This document shows positions 42,449 through 56,900 of a stretch of 64,000 bases of DNA, in pieces (positions within the stretch are counted from its first letter, which is position 1; every line of letters starts with the position of its first letter). This DNA comes from Blasia pusilla (Eukaryota > Marchantiophyta > Marchantiopsida > Blasiales). Below the pieces are notes generated by a model, which saw nothing but the letters and a program-made list of their open reading frames with translations, was not told where the DNA came from and searched no databases. The position numbers and the translations under genes are program-made. The DNA lies in assembly GCA_050084515.1 (NCBI GenBank), contig CM114275.1, positions 5,456,001 through 5,520,000 of the forward strand, read 5' to 3'.

Positions 42449-43960
42449 ATGGAAGGTGGAACATCAAGCAAATGGCAGTGCAATTATTGTTCCTATTCTA
42501 TGAAAACCTATCATAGTACGCAGATGATGGAGCATTTTACACGAGAGAGACGAAAGAAAAAGGTTGGGAATCATGATACCCATCAAGCCAAATTATGTGT
42601 GAAGGTCCCTTCCAGCGTGCAACGGGATTTCCAAAATACGGTACTAGTGAGAAGTGGACAAAGAAGGAAAGTGAGACCTTCGAGTGAAGTGGAAGAAATG
42701 AATCCATTACAAATAAGTTCCCAACACACATGAAATAGTGTTTGGATGGTGCAAAATGTTGATAGGGTTGCGGACATTCTGCCGAGTGAGAGTCTCAAGG
42801 AATGCAGAGGAGTTGTTGGGCCCATTCGAGGGATTAATAGTTTTGGGAAGAAGCAAGCCGATTGAGGGATTCTTTCAACATCCAAGGAATAGAAGTTGCG
42901 AATGACATGTGGGCGAAGTGTTTCTATGAATGTGTAGTTTGAAAAGATGCTTTCAAGCAAGCAATGTTGGCAACAACAAATGTGAAGGGTTACTCAGATC
43001 CTAATTACAATTTGTTGCGCACCACCCTACTTGAGAAACACATGATGAAGGTGAAGGCTAAGGTGGATGGCATATTGGAAAATTTGCGTTTGGGGACAAC
43101 GATCATAACGGATTCTTGGACCAATATGAGGAATGAATCTTAAGTGAACATCACGGTCTCGTGTCCACAAGGTGAGGTCATGATTGAGTCACTAAACACC
43201 AAGGAGGAATCCCAAACGGCGGAATGGTTGGCAAGTCATACAGAGAGGACTCTCATGCGCATCGGTCTAGAAAATTTGTTGCAACTTGTGATAGAAAATG
43301 CTAGCAATGAGTGAGTAACATGGAAAATTATCGAAGCAAAGTTTTCCCATATTCTTTGGGGTGGATGGGTATCACATTCTCTTGATCTAGTTTGCAAAGA
43401 GTGGGGTAAATGGTCTTGGATGGAAAAGATTTTTGCACAAGCTTGTGAGATGGTAATATTTGTGAAGACTAGAACTTGGATGATGGTCAAATTCATGGAA
43501 ACCAATCCAGTGAAGAGACGATTTTTCTTCCTGCAAACACACGCTTTGCCATAAATTTTATCATTTTGGGACGCGTCTTACAATTGAGGGAGGAGTTCCA
43601 TGCCATGGTTGCCACCAATGCTTTTAGGAGTATTTCAATGCCAGGGATACGAGGCAAAGGGACAAGGCACGAGATATTGAGACTACTATGGCCAATACAA
43701 TTTTTGGATCGAGGATGAGGAGTTGTTTGCTGCGGCTCAACCAACTATTATTCTATTGAAAGAGTGTGATGGTCATAAAGCAATGACATGGCGTATTTAT
43801 TGCCATATTTTTTGAGATAATGGAAGAGACTCGTTATTTTCTTGTAACTCCATTTCCCGGTGTGGGTGGAAGGCATCGTGGTTATTTTGTCACAATGTCT
43901 ATGTTATTTCTAGGCGATGGGCACCCAAGGGATTTTGACTGTAGCTTGAGAACAGCAAAA
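42449..43960 (+). pseudogene. hAT-family transposase relic
   Basis: Begins with a BED-type zinc-finger-like segment (SKWQCNYCSYSMKTYHSTQM at 42463-42522). After frameshifts it continues GYSDPNYNLLRTTLLEKHMM (42990-43050) and TTIITDSWTNMRNES (43098-43140). It goes on with VSCPQGEVMIESLNTKEESQ, LENLLQLVIENASNE, SHSLDLVCKEWGKW and KTRTWMMVKFME. The first catalytic Asp (ITDSWTN) is present; the second expected Asp (VxDNASN) reads Glu. Stops and frameshifts throughout; inactive. Terminal repeats were not found. Confidence 0.85.
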
Positions 43961-46900
43961 TAATGGAATGAACTCAAAATAATCAGAGTTCATATTTCCT
44001 CATCCAATCAGCACATTAGGACTCTAGCCACTCCAAGCAGGTGTGATACCGAACCCAAAAACCTCAATTGCTCTAATATTTTCAAGACTCTCGCTTGAGA
44101 CATAATGGGAAAAAAAGAGTTCTCCATTTAGGTGAAGTTCATCTTTCTAAGTGAATGTGACTCATGTGAAATCAACATTCCCAATTATCCTCCAATTAAT
44201 GTCTCTTCATGCGAGAAAGTGCATTAAAAATTCTTTCACAGGGATTTCACACATAATCATTCAACATTGTGGACCATATAAGAGACATTTATTGTTCATG
44301 GCCACACCATGGTGATGAAAATGTACAAAAATATCTTGCCCACCAAATCCACCTAGCCAAGTCCTGAGTGAACCACCCCTTCTCATGAGCTCCACGGTAG
44401 CATTACCCAACCAAAATGGAAAGTGTACAAGTCAAAAGAGTCTTGTGAACTCTTGCATATGCACTCAATGGTAGGCCGATACTACTACAAGACTATCTGA
44501 TTGCCAATAATGAGCTCTGACCTATGATCTCCATGTCGCACGAGACTATGTAAAGAACATAGTCTAACACATGTCATATCCTGGAAGTCACATGCCCAAA
44601 ACATCACGTCAATGAAAGTCTATACTTGCTTGGAACTCTATATAGTACACATAATCACGACAACGTAGTAATTTCCACCTGACTTCTGAGGGAAATGGTC
44701 ACCTTTACAAATATTTCCACAGTTCTTCAAGGGAGCGATTACATTGATGTGAGGCGTTCCAAAGTTTGGAATAGGTGTGGAGTTTTATTATCATCCTCAT
44801 ATTCAATATGTGTTGGTGTCAAAGGGTTCAATGGTGCAGAGGTTCTTCCTGATGTGTGCATAACATGAAATAAATAAAACTCATGTATGACCTTTGCAAT
44901 TGCACATTGCTATCTAAGTAAGAACCACATGAAATAGGGACTGAATTTGAAACCCCAGGCTTACCCGAGCCTGTCTTTTGCGTGGATGTTTTTTGGGTCG
45001 TGACTTTAGTATTTATGGGCCATCAAATATCCTTACTACCTAAAATATTCACATATATCTCCACATGCTATTATAGTCAGTAAAAAATGCATATGCCCAA
45101 AAAGATTAGAAAATACCAAATTTCCAAGTGGGTTTAGGGACTTGTTTCATGGGTGTAGCAACAGGCTCTTGCACAAGGTCAATTGGAGAATCAATGTCTA
45201 TAGTGGATGCCTCCTTTGCAATAATGAAATTGATGTCCTCCTCTGAACTCACAAGCACCTAAGGGCAAGTCATGAGCACGTGAGTGGCTACTTAATACAA
45301 ACTTACTAGTGATTCAGAGGCGACAATAAAATCACAACTTTTGAGTGCACAAATCGTACTGGATCTTTATGTTCAAGAGTTGGTGTATTGGAGTTCCTCT
45401 TCTACTCTCGTGCCATTTACAAAACGTGAGTAATTGAATGGAGTTGAAAATATCTGCCCAAGTGTCAAGGCAAACAACCATATATTTTTCTCTACAATAT
45501 AACCCCTCCAAACATTGCTGACATCACGCTTTAGCCCAAGAAAAAAAAAATTTACATAAAGATTTACACGCTGCTATACCTTGTCAACAACGGGCTCTGC
45601 ATTAGGTGATATTGTCACATGCTCTAATGGCTTTGCTAGTTTGATTTCTTGGTGGAGAGTTTTCCCCATGCCGATGGAACATTTGGTGGATGCGGTCCCT
45701 TGTGCTTGCGAATGACGTCACTCACGTGGTCCGGGCTCTGCAAGGCATCTTCCATGATGACCTCCTCTTGGCAAGTGCCTTTCACTTGTTTCCGAGACAA
45801 CCTTGGGGAGATCCTCCTATTGACAATTGCAGAACAAACGGATGACCTTTTCAACTTAGAGGTTGGAGTTCTAATTGAGGAGTTTTCATCACCTAAATGG
45901 AAAGACTCTAAAGTCTTCTTGCTATTCGGACTGACCCTAGCCTTGCTTTGAGGAGTGTAGGACTGTTTTCTTGTTGGGTAGCACCATCATCGTCGGAAGA
46001 GTCATTGACATTACAATCTAACCCACCCTGCACACTCTCACATTTGGGTAAGGTCTTAAAAAAATGCATAAGAATATCACCTGGTATGAGTTCACTCACA
46101 TAATCAATAAGTAACTCTCATACACACTAAACCAAAAACACATATACTCATATGAGTCCTAAACAATAACACCCTAAAGTCAAAGGGTACACATATTTGC
46201 AATAGGTAGTTATAATATAATGAGGCATTTGGCACAAGTTTAGTGAGTGTACTTGAATAGTTGCCTCCTCCTTGGTTAAACCAACACCCTCAATGTACAT
46301 CCCGACTGACCTTTGCTCTCAAACGATCTACAATGCATTTCTTCTCGTATTGCTTCCACAAATGGTATGCGGCCTCAAACCTAGGCCATCAGAAACCTTC
46401 AACCAAGGTGAAATTATGCCTCTTAACAAGCCTCATGGTCTCTAGAAAGGCAAGCTTTGCATCAACCAACTGTTTGCGGGTGTCCAACCCGGCATCCTAA
46501 AAATCCTAGCAAACCCGATTTAGTCTCCATATAGCTCTCAAGTGGGATATAGCACTATTGCAACGCCAACATGTTTGCAATTCATGACTACTACATGGTG
46601 GGGAGGCCGGGAGAAGTCTCTATAATGCGGATATCCAATCTAAGACTATGGAGGGCTGGTGCAAGGAAGAAAGGAGCATGTGACGGACCTCAACAAAGTG
46701 AGTGTGAATTTTCAAGCAAGTCTAAGGCTCAAGGGTACCTTGGCTGAATACATACCCTTCAAGCAACAAGACAATGTCTTGTTGTGCAGGTAGGTCAAAT
46801 AATTCCCTAGCAGCCAACCTCGAATGCCGATGAGCCTTTTGCAATAGCAAATCCTTCTTTTGCCTTTGTTGGGCAAACCATCACTTTTGTACAGTGCCCT

Positions 46901-47016
46901 TCAGCCTTATATTAGTAGCGGAAGGAGGCTTAATATCAACACCTATAAGCAAATAGAACACAATGTAAGTGCCTAATGTATTGGTTTTTGTCACGACCAA
47001 GGCAACATCAAGTTTT
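43961..47016. other. Unassigned region with acidic/basic ORF pieces on - strand
   Basis: No recognisable domain. The - strand frames 46099-45908 (CESVQGGLDCNVNDSSDDDG) and 45854-45636 (RRISPRLSRKQVKGTCQEEV) look like parts of one low-complexity, charged protein of the sort found in transposon accessory genes. 46870-46270 has further broken frames. May belong to the CACTA or hAT neighbours. Confidence 0.3.
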
Positions 47017-47215
47017 CACTAGAAGAAATGTGTGGGTTTTATGACTAGGCTCACCGAATGAATGGCTCAAATTATGACTAAAATGGTTTAGTCATAAAAT
47101 TTATGTTCATGCAACTCACCTAGTCATTTGCTTATGACTAAAGCAGTTATCAATACCCTTCAATCAAGACTTGTTACTTGTCTAGTAATACCTAGTCATA
47201 AACAATGACTAATGT
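47017..47215 (+). mobile_element. CACTA element terminus with subterminal repeats
   Basis: Starts CACTAGAAGAAATG after TTT (47014-47016, possible 3-bp target duplication). Within 200 bp there are seven copies of ATGACTA in both orientations (+ at 47041, 47074, 47134, 47205; - at 47089, 47121, 47193), the pattern expected of transposase-binding subterminal repeats. The element extends to the right; the other end (TAGTG) was not found. Confidence 0.75.
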
Positions 47216-47289
47216 GTTAAAGTAGTCCATGCTCCAATGTTAAGGAGTTTTTATTGCTTTTTTTATTTATTGTTGTTGGGATATTTACC

Positions 47290-49215
47290 ATGCGTTCCTG
47301 AGCTTTGGGTACCGATGCTCCTCTAGAAAACCATTCTTGATTTTTGGACCATGTTCAAGAAGGGGGATTGGAAAGGTGTCATGAAAGAGGAACAAATTTT
47401 TTTTTGTGGAATAAAGAAAGGTTTGACACTTCAACCCGACAAAACGGACAGACGATTAATCCCCATGCACTTTGGAACAAATTTCTTAGTAGTTCTCATG
47501 TGGAACTCCCTTCCTTAATGTAACCGCCTTGATACTTTCTTTTCCCACTTGGCCTATTGAGTGTGCCACATAGTTTCCGTGTGTGTGGAATATTGATAAT
47601 GTGCATATTTTTCTGGTAGATATAGTTTAGGTTTCTATGTTCGAATTAGAAATTTGATATTGGACATACGGTTTTCCCATCTTATTAAAAAAATAAATAT
47701 TATTCGTCATATGTAAAACATGGAACGTTTAGGGCATTGAGTAAGATTATTATGAACCTTGTGGCATTTTCATCTTAACATGCTTTACACTTTTCTTCCA
47801 ACTATTAGATGGTGGGTATTTGATCACAAGGCTTGTGCCAAGCCTTGTGATCAAATCCCTCCAAGCCCCACTCTAATACCAAAAATCAAGCCGTTATGTC
47901 ATTTTTATGGTAACATGGTAATAACTCTTCTGTCCACCATTGGAATGTGATGAATCTTTGCCATGTCCCTGCCATTTAATCCCTCCAAAACTTCAATGGT
48001 TTAGATGTGCCATTTAAGCCCCCATGCTAATACCGAAATAAAAAAACCTTATTTAGGGTTACAATTTTTAATTCCATGTGTGAGGGTTCATTTGTAATTA
48101 ATTTTTGCTTTTTCCATGTGTTCCAAGGATTGGGGTGTCCCTTTGGAAAATTTTCATGATTTATTGACTCATGGTTAAGGGGGGAAGGGAGAAAATGGTG
48201 GATCAGGAAGGAGCACGAGGACTTTGAGTAGTATTGTTCCAAGCTGTTATGTCATTTTAATGGTAACATGATGATAAATTTTCTTTCCACCATTGGATGG
48301 TGATTAATCTTTTCCATGTCCGTGCCATTAAATCTCTCCAAAACTTGAATGGTTCAAATATGCCATTTAAGCTCCCATGCTAATACAACAAATCCAAAAC
48401 CTAATTTAGGATTTTTTATTTTTAATTCCATGTGAGAGGGGTCATTTGTAATTTTTGCTTTTGCACGGTGTTTCTGGGATTGGGGTGCCCTTTGGGAAAA
48501 TTTTCATGATTTATGGCCTCATGGTTAAGGGAGGAGGGGAGAAAATGGTGGATCAAGAAAGAGGAGAAGAACTTTGAGCAGTCTTGTTCCTAGCCGTTGT
48601 GTCATTTTAATGGTAACATGATGATAACTTTTTCTTTCCACCATTAGATGATGATGAAAATTTTCCATGTCTGTACCATGAAATCCCTACAAAACTTTAA
48701 TGGTTCCAATATGCCATTTAAGCTCTCATGCTAATACCAAAACTCAAAAACCTTATTTAGGGTTTACGGGTTTTAATTGTGCGAGGGGTCATTTGTAATT
48801 TTTGCTTTTGCCCTGTGTTCCTGGGATTGGGATGCCCCTTTGGGAAAATTTTCATTTATGGACTCATGGTTAAGGGGGGAGGGGAGAAAATGGTGGATCA
48901 AGGAGGACAAGGACTTATAGTAGTGATGTTATAAGCTGTTGTGACCTTTTTATGGTAACATAAAAATAACTTTTCTTTCAACCATTGGATGGTGATGAAT
49001 CTTTGCCATGTCCCTATCATTAAATTCCTCCACAACTTCAATGGTTCAAATCTTGCATTTGAGCTGTCATGCTAATACCAAAAATCAAAAAACTTCTTTA
49101 GGGTTTACGGTTTTTAATTGCATTTGTGAGTGGTCATTTGTAACTTTTGCTTTTGCCCTGTGTTACTGGGATTGGGAGGGAAGAAAATGGTGGATCAAGA
49201 AGGAGGACTAGGACT
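47290..49215 (+). repeat. Tandem array of ~350-bp units
   Basis: Units begin with AAGCCGTTATGTCATTTT-like sequence at about 47888, 48241, 48591 and 48932 (spacings 353, 350, 341). Conserved blocks follow (ATGGTAACATG, CCACCATTGGATG, GCCATTTAAGC, CATTTGTAATTTTTGCTTTTG, GAGAAAATGGTGGATCA). More diverged units precede at 47290-47410 and 47755-47817, the latter interrupted by a 17-bp-arm palindrome. Divergence increases toward the left. No coding capacity. Confidence 0.88.
47818..47856. repeat. 17-bp-arm palindrome within the tandem array
   Basis: Arms 47818-47834 and 47840-47856, perfect, 5-nt loop. It lies at the break between a partial repeat unit and the next unit. Confidence 0.9.
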
Positions 49216-49227
49216 GGACACATTCTT

Positions 49228-49250
49228 ACCCTAAACCCTAAACCCCTAAA
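49228..49250. repeat. Short telomere-like run
   Basis: ACCCTAAACCCTAAACCCCT: about three plant telomere-type units, one with an extra C. Too short to be a telomere; a typical interstitial trace at the end of the tandem array. Confidence 0.6.
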
Positions 49251-49959
<709 letters not shown>

Positions 49960-50400
49960 ACAAAGGGTTATTTATCGTAGCCATGATGTTGATACCCTAA
50001 TACCTATCATCCTGATACACAATAGGTCGGCAGATGAATAGAGTCACAAAATCCTGGAGTTGTGTTGTCGGTTCCAATGAATGACGATTTTCATAGACTA
50101 TCTGATGGGTTATCATTTCGATCATGCGTCTCACTGAGGTTTTTTTGAAGAGCGGGCAAGTTTGTACTCAAGGTCTTGATTGTGCTTGTGGTTCCCGTTT
50201 TGCGGAATGAGCTAGAATTAGAGAAGAGTCCTTTTGGAAGGATCTCTCTTATATATCTTTTGAAATATGAAGGGATTGTTAAAATTCAGGGTTCGTGTAT
50301 GCGGAGTTTACTTATCTCCCAAGACAAAGAAGTCCTCACAAGATATTATTTCTAACTCGGATGTTGGTTGTAATGTTGTCTCCCGGAATTTTGCACGGAG

Positions 50401-51435
50401 TAGTTGCCAAAATAATGTGAATCCTGCCCATTGAAAAGGACACTAGAAAAACCTTTAGTTTTCCCTGGCATAGAGGAACAGTCGTCCGAAAAGAGGAAAG
50501 CTCACTAAATTGAGTTGGTGTCTCTCATAGGTGCCCATGCAATGAGGTAGTATTCTGGGATGGATTGGATGGATGGATTTTAGCTATAATGTTGTAGACC
50601 AATGGATGTAAGTAGATATCTCGTGGGAATGGCATGTTGGAGCACTTGATGCTGTCGAGTCTGTGGAATTTTCGCATCGACATTTTTTTGGAGATGTGAT
50701 TGACTTTGACTCAAGGTCCTCGACCCCTCTGTTGTGGGGTCTCCTGCACCAAAATGATCATCATCAGATGTTCAACAATCCTACTTGCACTCCAGTTCTT
50801 CTGCTCTACTGATCGGGTTCCCATAGCCGAAGTAGTCGTGCCCGGCGAATAAACATGATTTTTAGGGGCACAATCAACCGGTCACATTAATTAGCAAATT
50901 GCTATAAATTCTTCACCTTCTCTACCAAATATAATCCTATTCCTGAGCGTGAGTGCTAGCTATTTCCCGTACTAACGATCTCCGGTGCCACATGTTCGGT
51001 GCACAATGCGCACATCATCGGGGCACACACGGGTACTTCTGCTAGTTGGCGCGAGGAACTTGGTAAATTTTGAAGTTCCTAGGAATGGATTCATTACAGG
51101 GATTTCTCCAAGGAAAAGTACATACACCAAGATGGTAGCTATTTGTATTGATGCTTATGTTGTCATGATCAACATTTTTTCTCATCCTAAAGACACTCGT
51201 GTATTCTGCGTACGTTCGTAAGTAGGTGGACCTCCAATGTGGGCAAATTGTTGATTGGCTGCACTACCTTCAAGTAGTAGCCATAATAACGTGAGTCCTG
51301 CCCACTAAAAAGGACACTAGAAAAAGCTTATGTTTTCCTAAACACAAAGGAACAGTCCTCCGTAAAGAAGAAAGCTCACTAAACTGAGTTGGTGTCTCTC
51401 AAAGGTGTGCATCCAGGGAGGTAGTACTTTAGCTG
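50401..51435 (+). repeat. 155-bp direct repeat inside the capped element
   Basis: 50401-50555 and 51277-51435 share CCTGCCCA.T.AAAAGGACAC, GAGGAAAGCTCACTAAA-type and GAGTTGGTGTCTCTCA blocks at roughly 80% by eye, same orientation, 876 bp apart. Confidence 0.85.
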
Positions 51436-51691
51436 TACATAAGTGCTTCGTCGTGCTCTCTCTGGCTCCGATTCTGAACTCATGGGCACGATGGGTGCAA
51501 GACCAATGCAAGGTTGGGGAGTGTAGAATTTGGACTAGTGCCTCCGAAGAATTAAAGGGAGGATAAGGCCCCTACTTACCATTTTTAGTCCAATCTTAAG
51601 AGAGGGCTAACAGTAGAATTCCAAGAGCCAAATGGTTATCAATTGGATGACCAAGGTAAATCAACATCATGGCTACGATAAATAACCCTTT

Positions 51692-53292
<1,601 letters not shown>

Positions 53293-53419
53293 GTGGAGTC
53301 AATGGGAGTTTCTTTAGGATGCAACAAGAAGCGAAAATATCCAAGTTGGTCCCAAATAAAATCCAAGTACCCCCAAAAGGCACCCAAGGGATTTCCCCAA
53401 TTAAAATTCCTAGTAGCCT

Positions 53420-53850
53420 TGAATCGCGAGGCCTTAGGGGGAGGCCTCACGAGCCCGCATACGGGCTCTACCTTGGGCCACAAAGCATGCGTGCGGGTTG
53501 GATGCGGGCCCAACTTATTCGCGATGCGGGCCTGACCTAAAAATGGGCGTCGGGCTTGGTTCGCACTGGCCGAACAAGAGTGGAATGCTCGATGTGACAA
53601 GCGCAAGTGCGGGCCGTAGGCTTATGGGCCCGCATGCGGGCTCCATCACGGACCATAAAGCCCGCTCCTGGATTGGACGCATGCGCGACCTAAAAATGGG
53701 CGTCGGGCGTGATACGAATCGACCAAGAAAGGATGGAATGCTTGATGTGTGCGGGCCTGAGTGTCGGCCACGGGCAACGCGGGCTCATGGAGCCGATCCG
53801 GATCCGTACGGACATATATCTGCGGACACGGACTTTTTCCGCGTGCAACC
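53420..53850 (+). repeat. GC-rich tandem repeat (~153 bp unit)
   Basis: Much richer in GC and CpG than its surroundings. Two units share GACCTAAAAATGGGCGTCGG (53534 and 53687) followed by GAATGCT.GATGTG; GCCCGCATGCGGGC-type palindromes recur at 53454 and 53629. Open frames across it are low-complexity and not credible genes. Confidence 0.75.
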
Positions 53851-53929
53851 TTGGCAGGTCCATTGCGGTTCCATACAACTTTGCGATTTGACCTTGGTTT
53901 TCCAATATGAATAACTCTTCTTTAGGTGC

Positions 53930-56900
53930 AACTAAGACAACTTGCATTGAGCCCGCACTTGGCTCGCAAACATGATTGTTATGCACACTCGCAAATTGTG
54001 GCTTCTAGGACTATGGGAGGTTGCATTGGAGCCGCAAGAGAATCACAACTTGCCAACACTAGAACTCAAAATTAAGTAGTCACTTACAAATTGCAAAGTC
54101 AAAATCTTGACCATAAATTCCCCTTTCGCCTCCAAATCCCTCCATTTTAGCTTTTTGTCCCAACTTTTCAAGACTCTTCTCCTCACTTTGCAACTAGTTT
54201 CTTCTATAGTGGAGCTAAGTCTTAAGATTTTTTGGTAGAATTTATTTTCAAAAAACCATTACTTTTACTTGCTAATTTTTTTACTGTTTTGCAAGTGAGT
54301 TACAAATATTTTTTTGCAATGTATCAATAACTACATGTAATCAACCAAAAATGACTTGCAAAGCTCCAAAATTTTTATCATTAACATGCAAGCACCTTCC
54401 TACTCACTTGCAAGTGAAAGAAAATGGAACTTTTGAGTCGTGTTGCAATCCTAATTTATGAGTTGATCTTGATTTTTTGAGTGTAAGACTCACAAAGTTG
54501 CGAGTCTAGTGCAACTATACTATAGCTATGTCATAGCTCTATCACAAACCAGCTTCGAATGTGGAAGTGATATCTATGATTCTTTATGCCTTTGCAGGTT
54601 TCAACCCCAATTGTAGGTAGTTATACATCATGGCTTAATTGTTTGGCAATCGCGCAAAGAAAGCTCTTGCAAAAATCAACCAAGTATTATACCTTCAAAA
54701 AAGAAGATAAGAGGAATGAATTTTCTATTTCCCAACAAAATGCTTTATTATACTAAAATAGGAAAGATGATTAAGAGAAAGTTGACACACATAAAACACA
54801 TTACCACCCATATAGAAGGATAATCATGGCTTTGGAAGTGGAAACAAACTTAGAAAGAGGGTTTATGTCATATGTTTACAATATAGGGTTGCCAGAGGTG
54901 TATCATTTTGACTTGACTTTCCCTATATGGATCATAATGTTTTGGATTTTTTTGCTTATCGATGGATAAAACACATTACCACCTATGTAGAAGGATAAAG
55001 ATATTTTTCTCGCCATGTCTATATTTTATTATTGCATGAGTGCTTATTGAATTTTGAGTGCTCCTCCTTGCCACACGTCTTAATTAATAGACTTATGTTT
55101 TGAATTTCAATGTTTGAAGAGATCTCAATAAACTAAAAGATTTTTGAAATTCAAAAACCTTCTTGAGATTAGCTTGAATATGTTGTGTGGCTTACCGTTT
55201 TCATTTTAACATTCCATTGAAGGGTTTAGCAACTCCAAGGATCTATTTAAAGTGATATTTGCACCATCCTTAATCCATCCATTTTAACTATAAGTTTTGC
55301 CTATTTGCATATCCCAATGAGCATCATGTCTTTTTTGTGTGAAGAAGTAGGTCTTGCAATTTTAACCATCACGTGCTAGATATATTAACCACAAGTGCTA
55401 TGAACAGTGATGCACGCTGCATCTTGCTCGACATTGTTATTCATGTAAAAAAAATCAGTTCAATCAACTCAAACCAATTCATATCAACTTAAGTAAGCTC
55501 AATTCTTCATTCCATCTCGAGTTTCAAAGAACATTACAAGCAAGAGTTCACCACAATGATCGTATTCCAACTCTCAATTACTTGAATTCAGTTACACATT
55601 CACACACATTGCCTACCTCGAAACTTTAGTTTATGGTCCAAAGTAGAAACTAGCCAAATGTTGTATATTTCTCACTCTTGCCAACCATATCTTCATCATA
55701 GAGTTCGACCTCCACTTCTCCTCACTAGCATGCAAAGATACCCTCACCTTCAGACCTTGTGGGAAGACTTGTGTTGAGTCTCGGAGACCCGACCAATCGT
55801 GCATCTCGTAGGTGAATCGTTGAAGCCTTCCAACGCTAATTGGTTCCAATTCTCCTGAGATGCATATCATCTCCCAAGGAAGGCCCACTCATTAGTCCCA
55901 AACCATTCTCCACCAAGCACCCACCCAAATGAGTGCGCTTTGGTTAATCCTCAAGATAGGTTCCAAACAATTTCTGAACTCAAACCTGAAAAATGACCCA
56001 AACACAAAATGTGGTTAACCCATTGTCTTAAGACTCAAGGGAGTAGTGAGATAGAGACCCTCCCTTTTAGGTACTTTTGGGGTTTACTAGGGGATTCCCA
56101 CTTTCCCAATTATTCACCACTTGCCCCTGGTTGTGGTCCTCAATCCAAACGTGGTTCACTTCTCGCAAACTCTTACGTGTTTGAGTAGTGAACCCCTAAG
56201 GCGACATAGGGAAGGCTCGTGGAAGATTTTGCACATCTTGAGTTCCCCAACTCATCTTAGAACCTCATCCCACATTTTGTTAGGCTCATGTTCAATGCCC
56301 GTCATGACTCCTTGCAATTTGATATCTCATGGTCGTCTTCACAACCTTCATATTTCACGACTAGTCTCTTGGTATATTGCCCATCTCGACTACAATCAAT
56401 TTCTATGTTATTTGCCCTTGATTCAAAAATTCGATCAAGAGCCTTTGGCCTATCTTGCTTTGTCCTTTGTGCTCGCAAATGGCTATATCCCCTTTATCCC
56501 GAGGTTAGTCTTAAGGCGTGCACCCATCTTGACTAACATTAGCTTCCTAGCAGATTTTGCTGCCCTTTCATACGTGATCATAGCTCATTTCTCATGGCCC
56601 CGCCAACATTAGCACCATAGACTTAGCTATTTTCAATGCTCTCTCTTTCACATTCCTAATCCAATCCACTAATTTTAGTGATTGACCCCTCTCTTCAATC
56701 AATAATCCAAAACTCAATTACGTGCATCGTCCACTCTCTAACTAACTACAAAGAAGAACATTAGGAACAACCCAACAAAAGATTCAATGGCAAGAACAAT
56801 TGGACAAAATACTCAATAGCAAGAATAGCCAAACAAAGAATGCCAAGTAGGAGTGAACTAGATCATGTGGGCCTCCAACCCACTCTAGGAGATCTAGGCT

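Noticed and set aside
47290-49215. CRISPR array
   Set aside because: Units are ~350 bp, contiguous and without unique spacers; this is a eukaryotic tandem repeat.
49228-49250. Possible telomere
   Set aside because: Only about three irregular CCCTAAA units with unique sequence on both sides.
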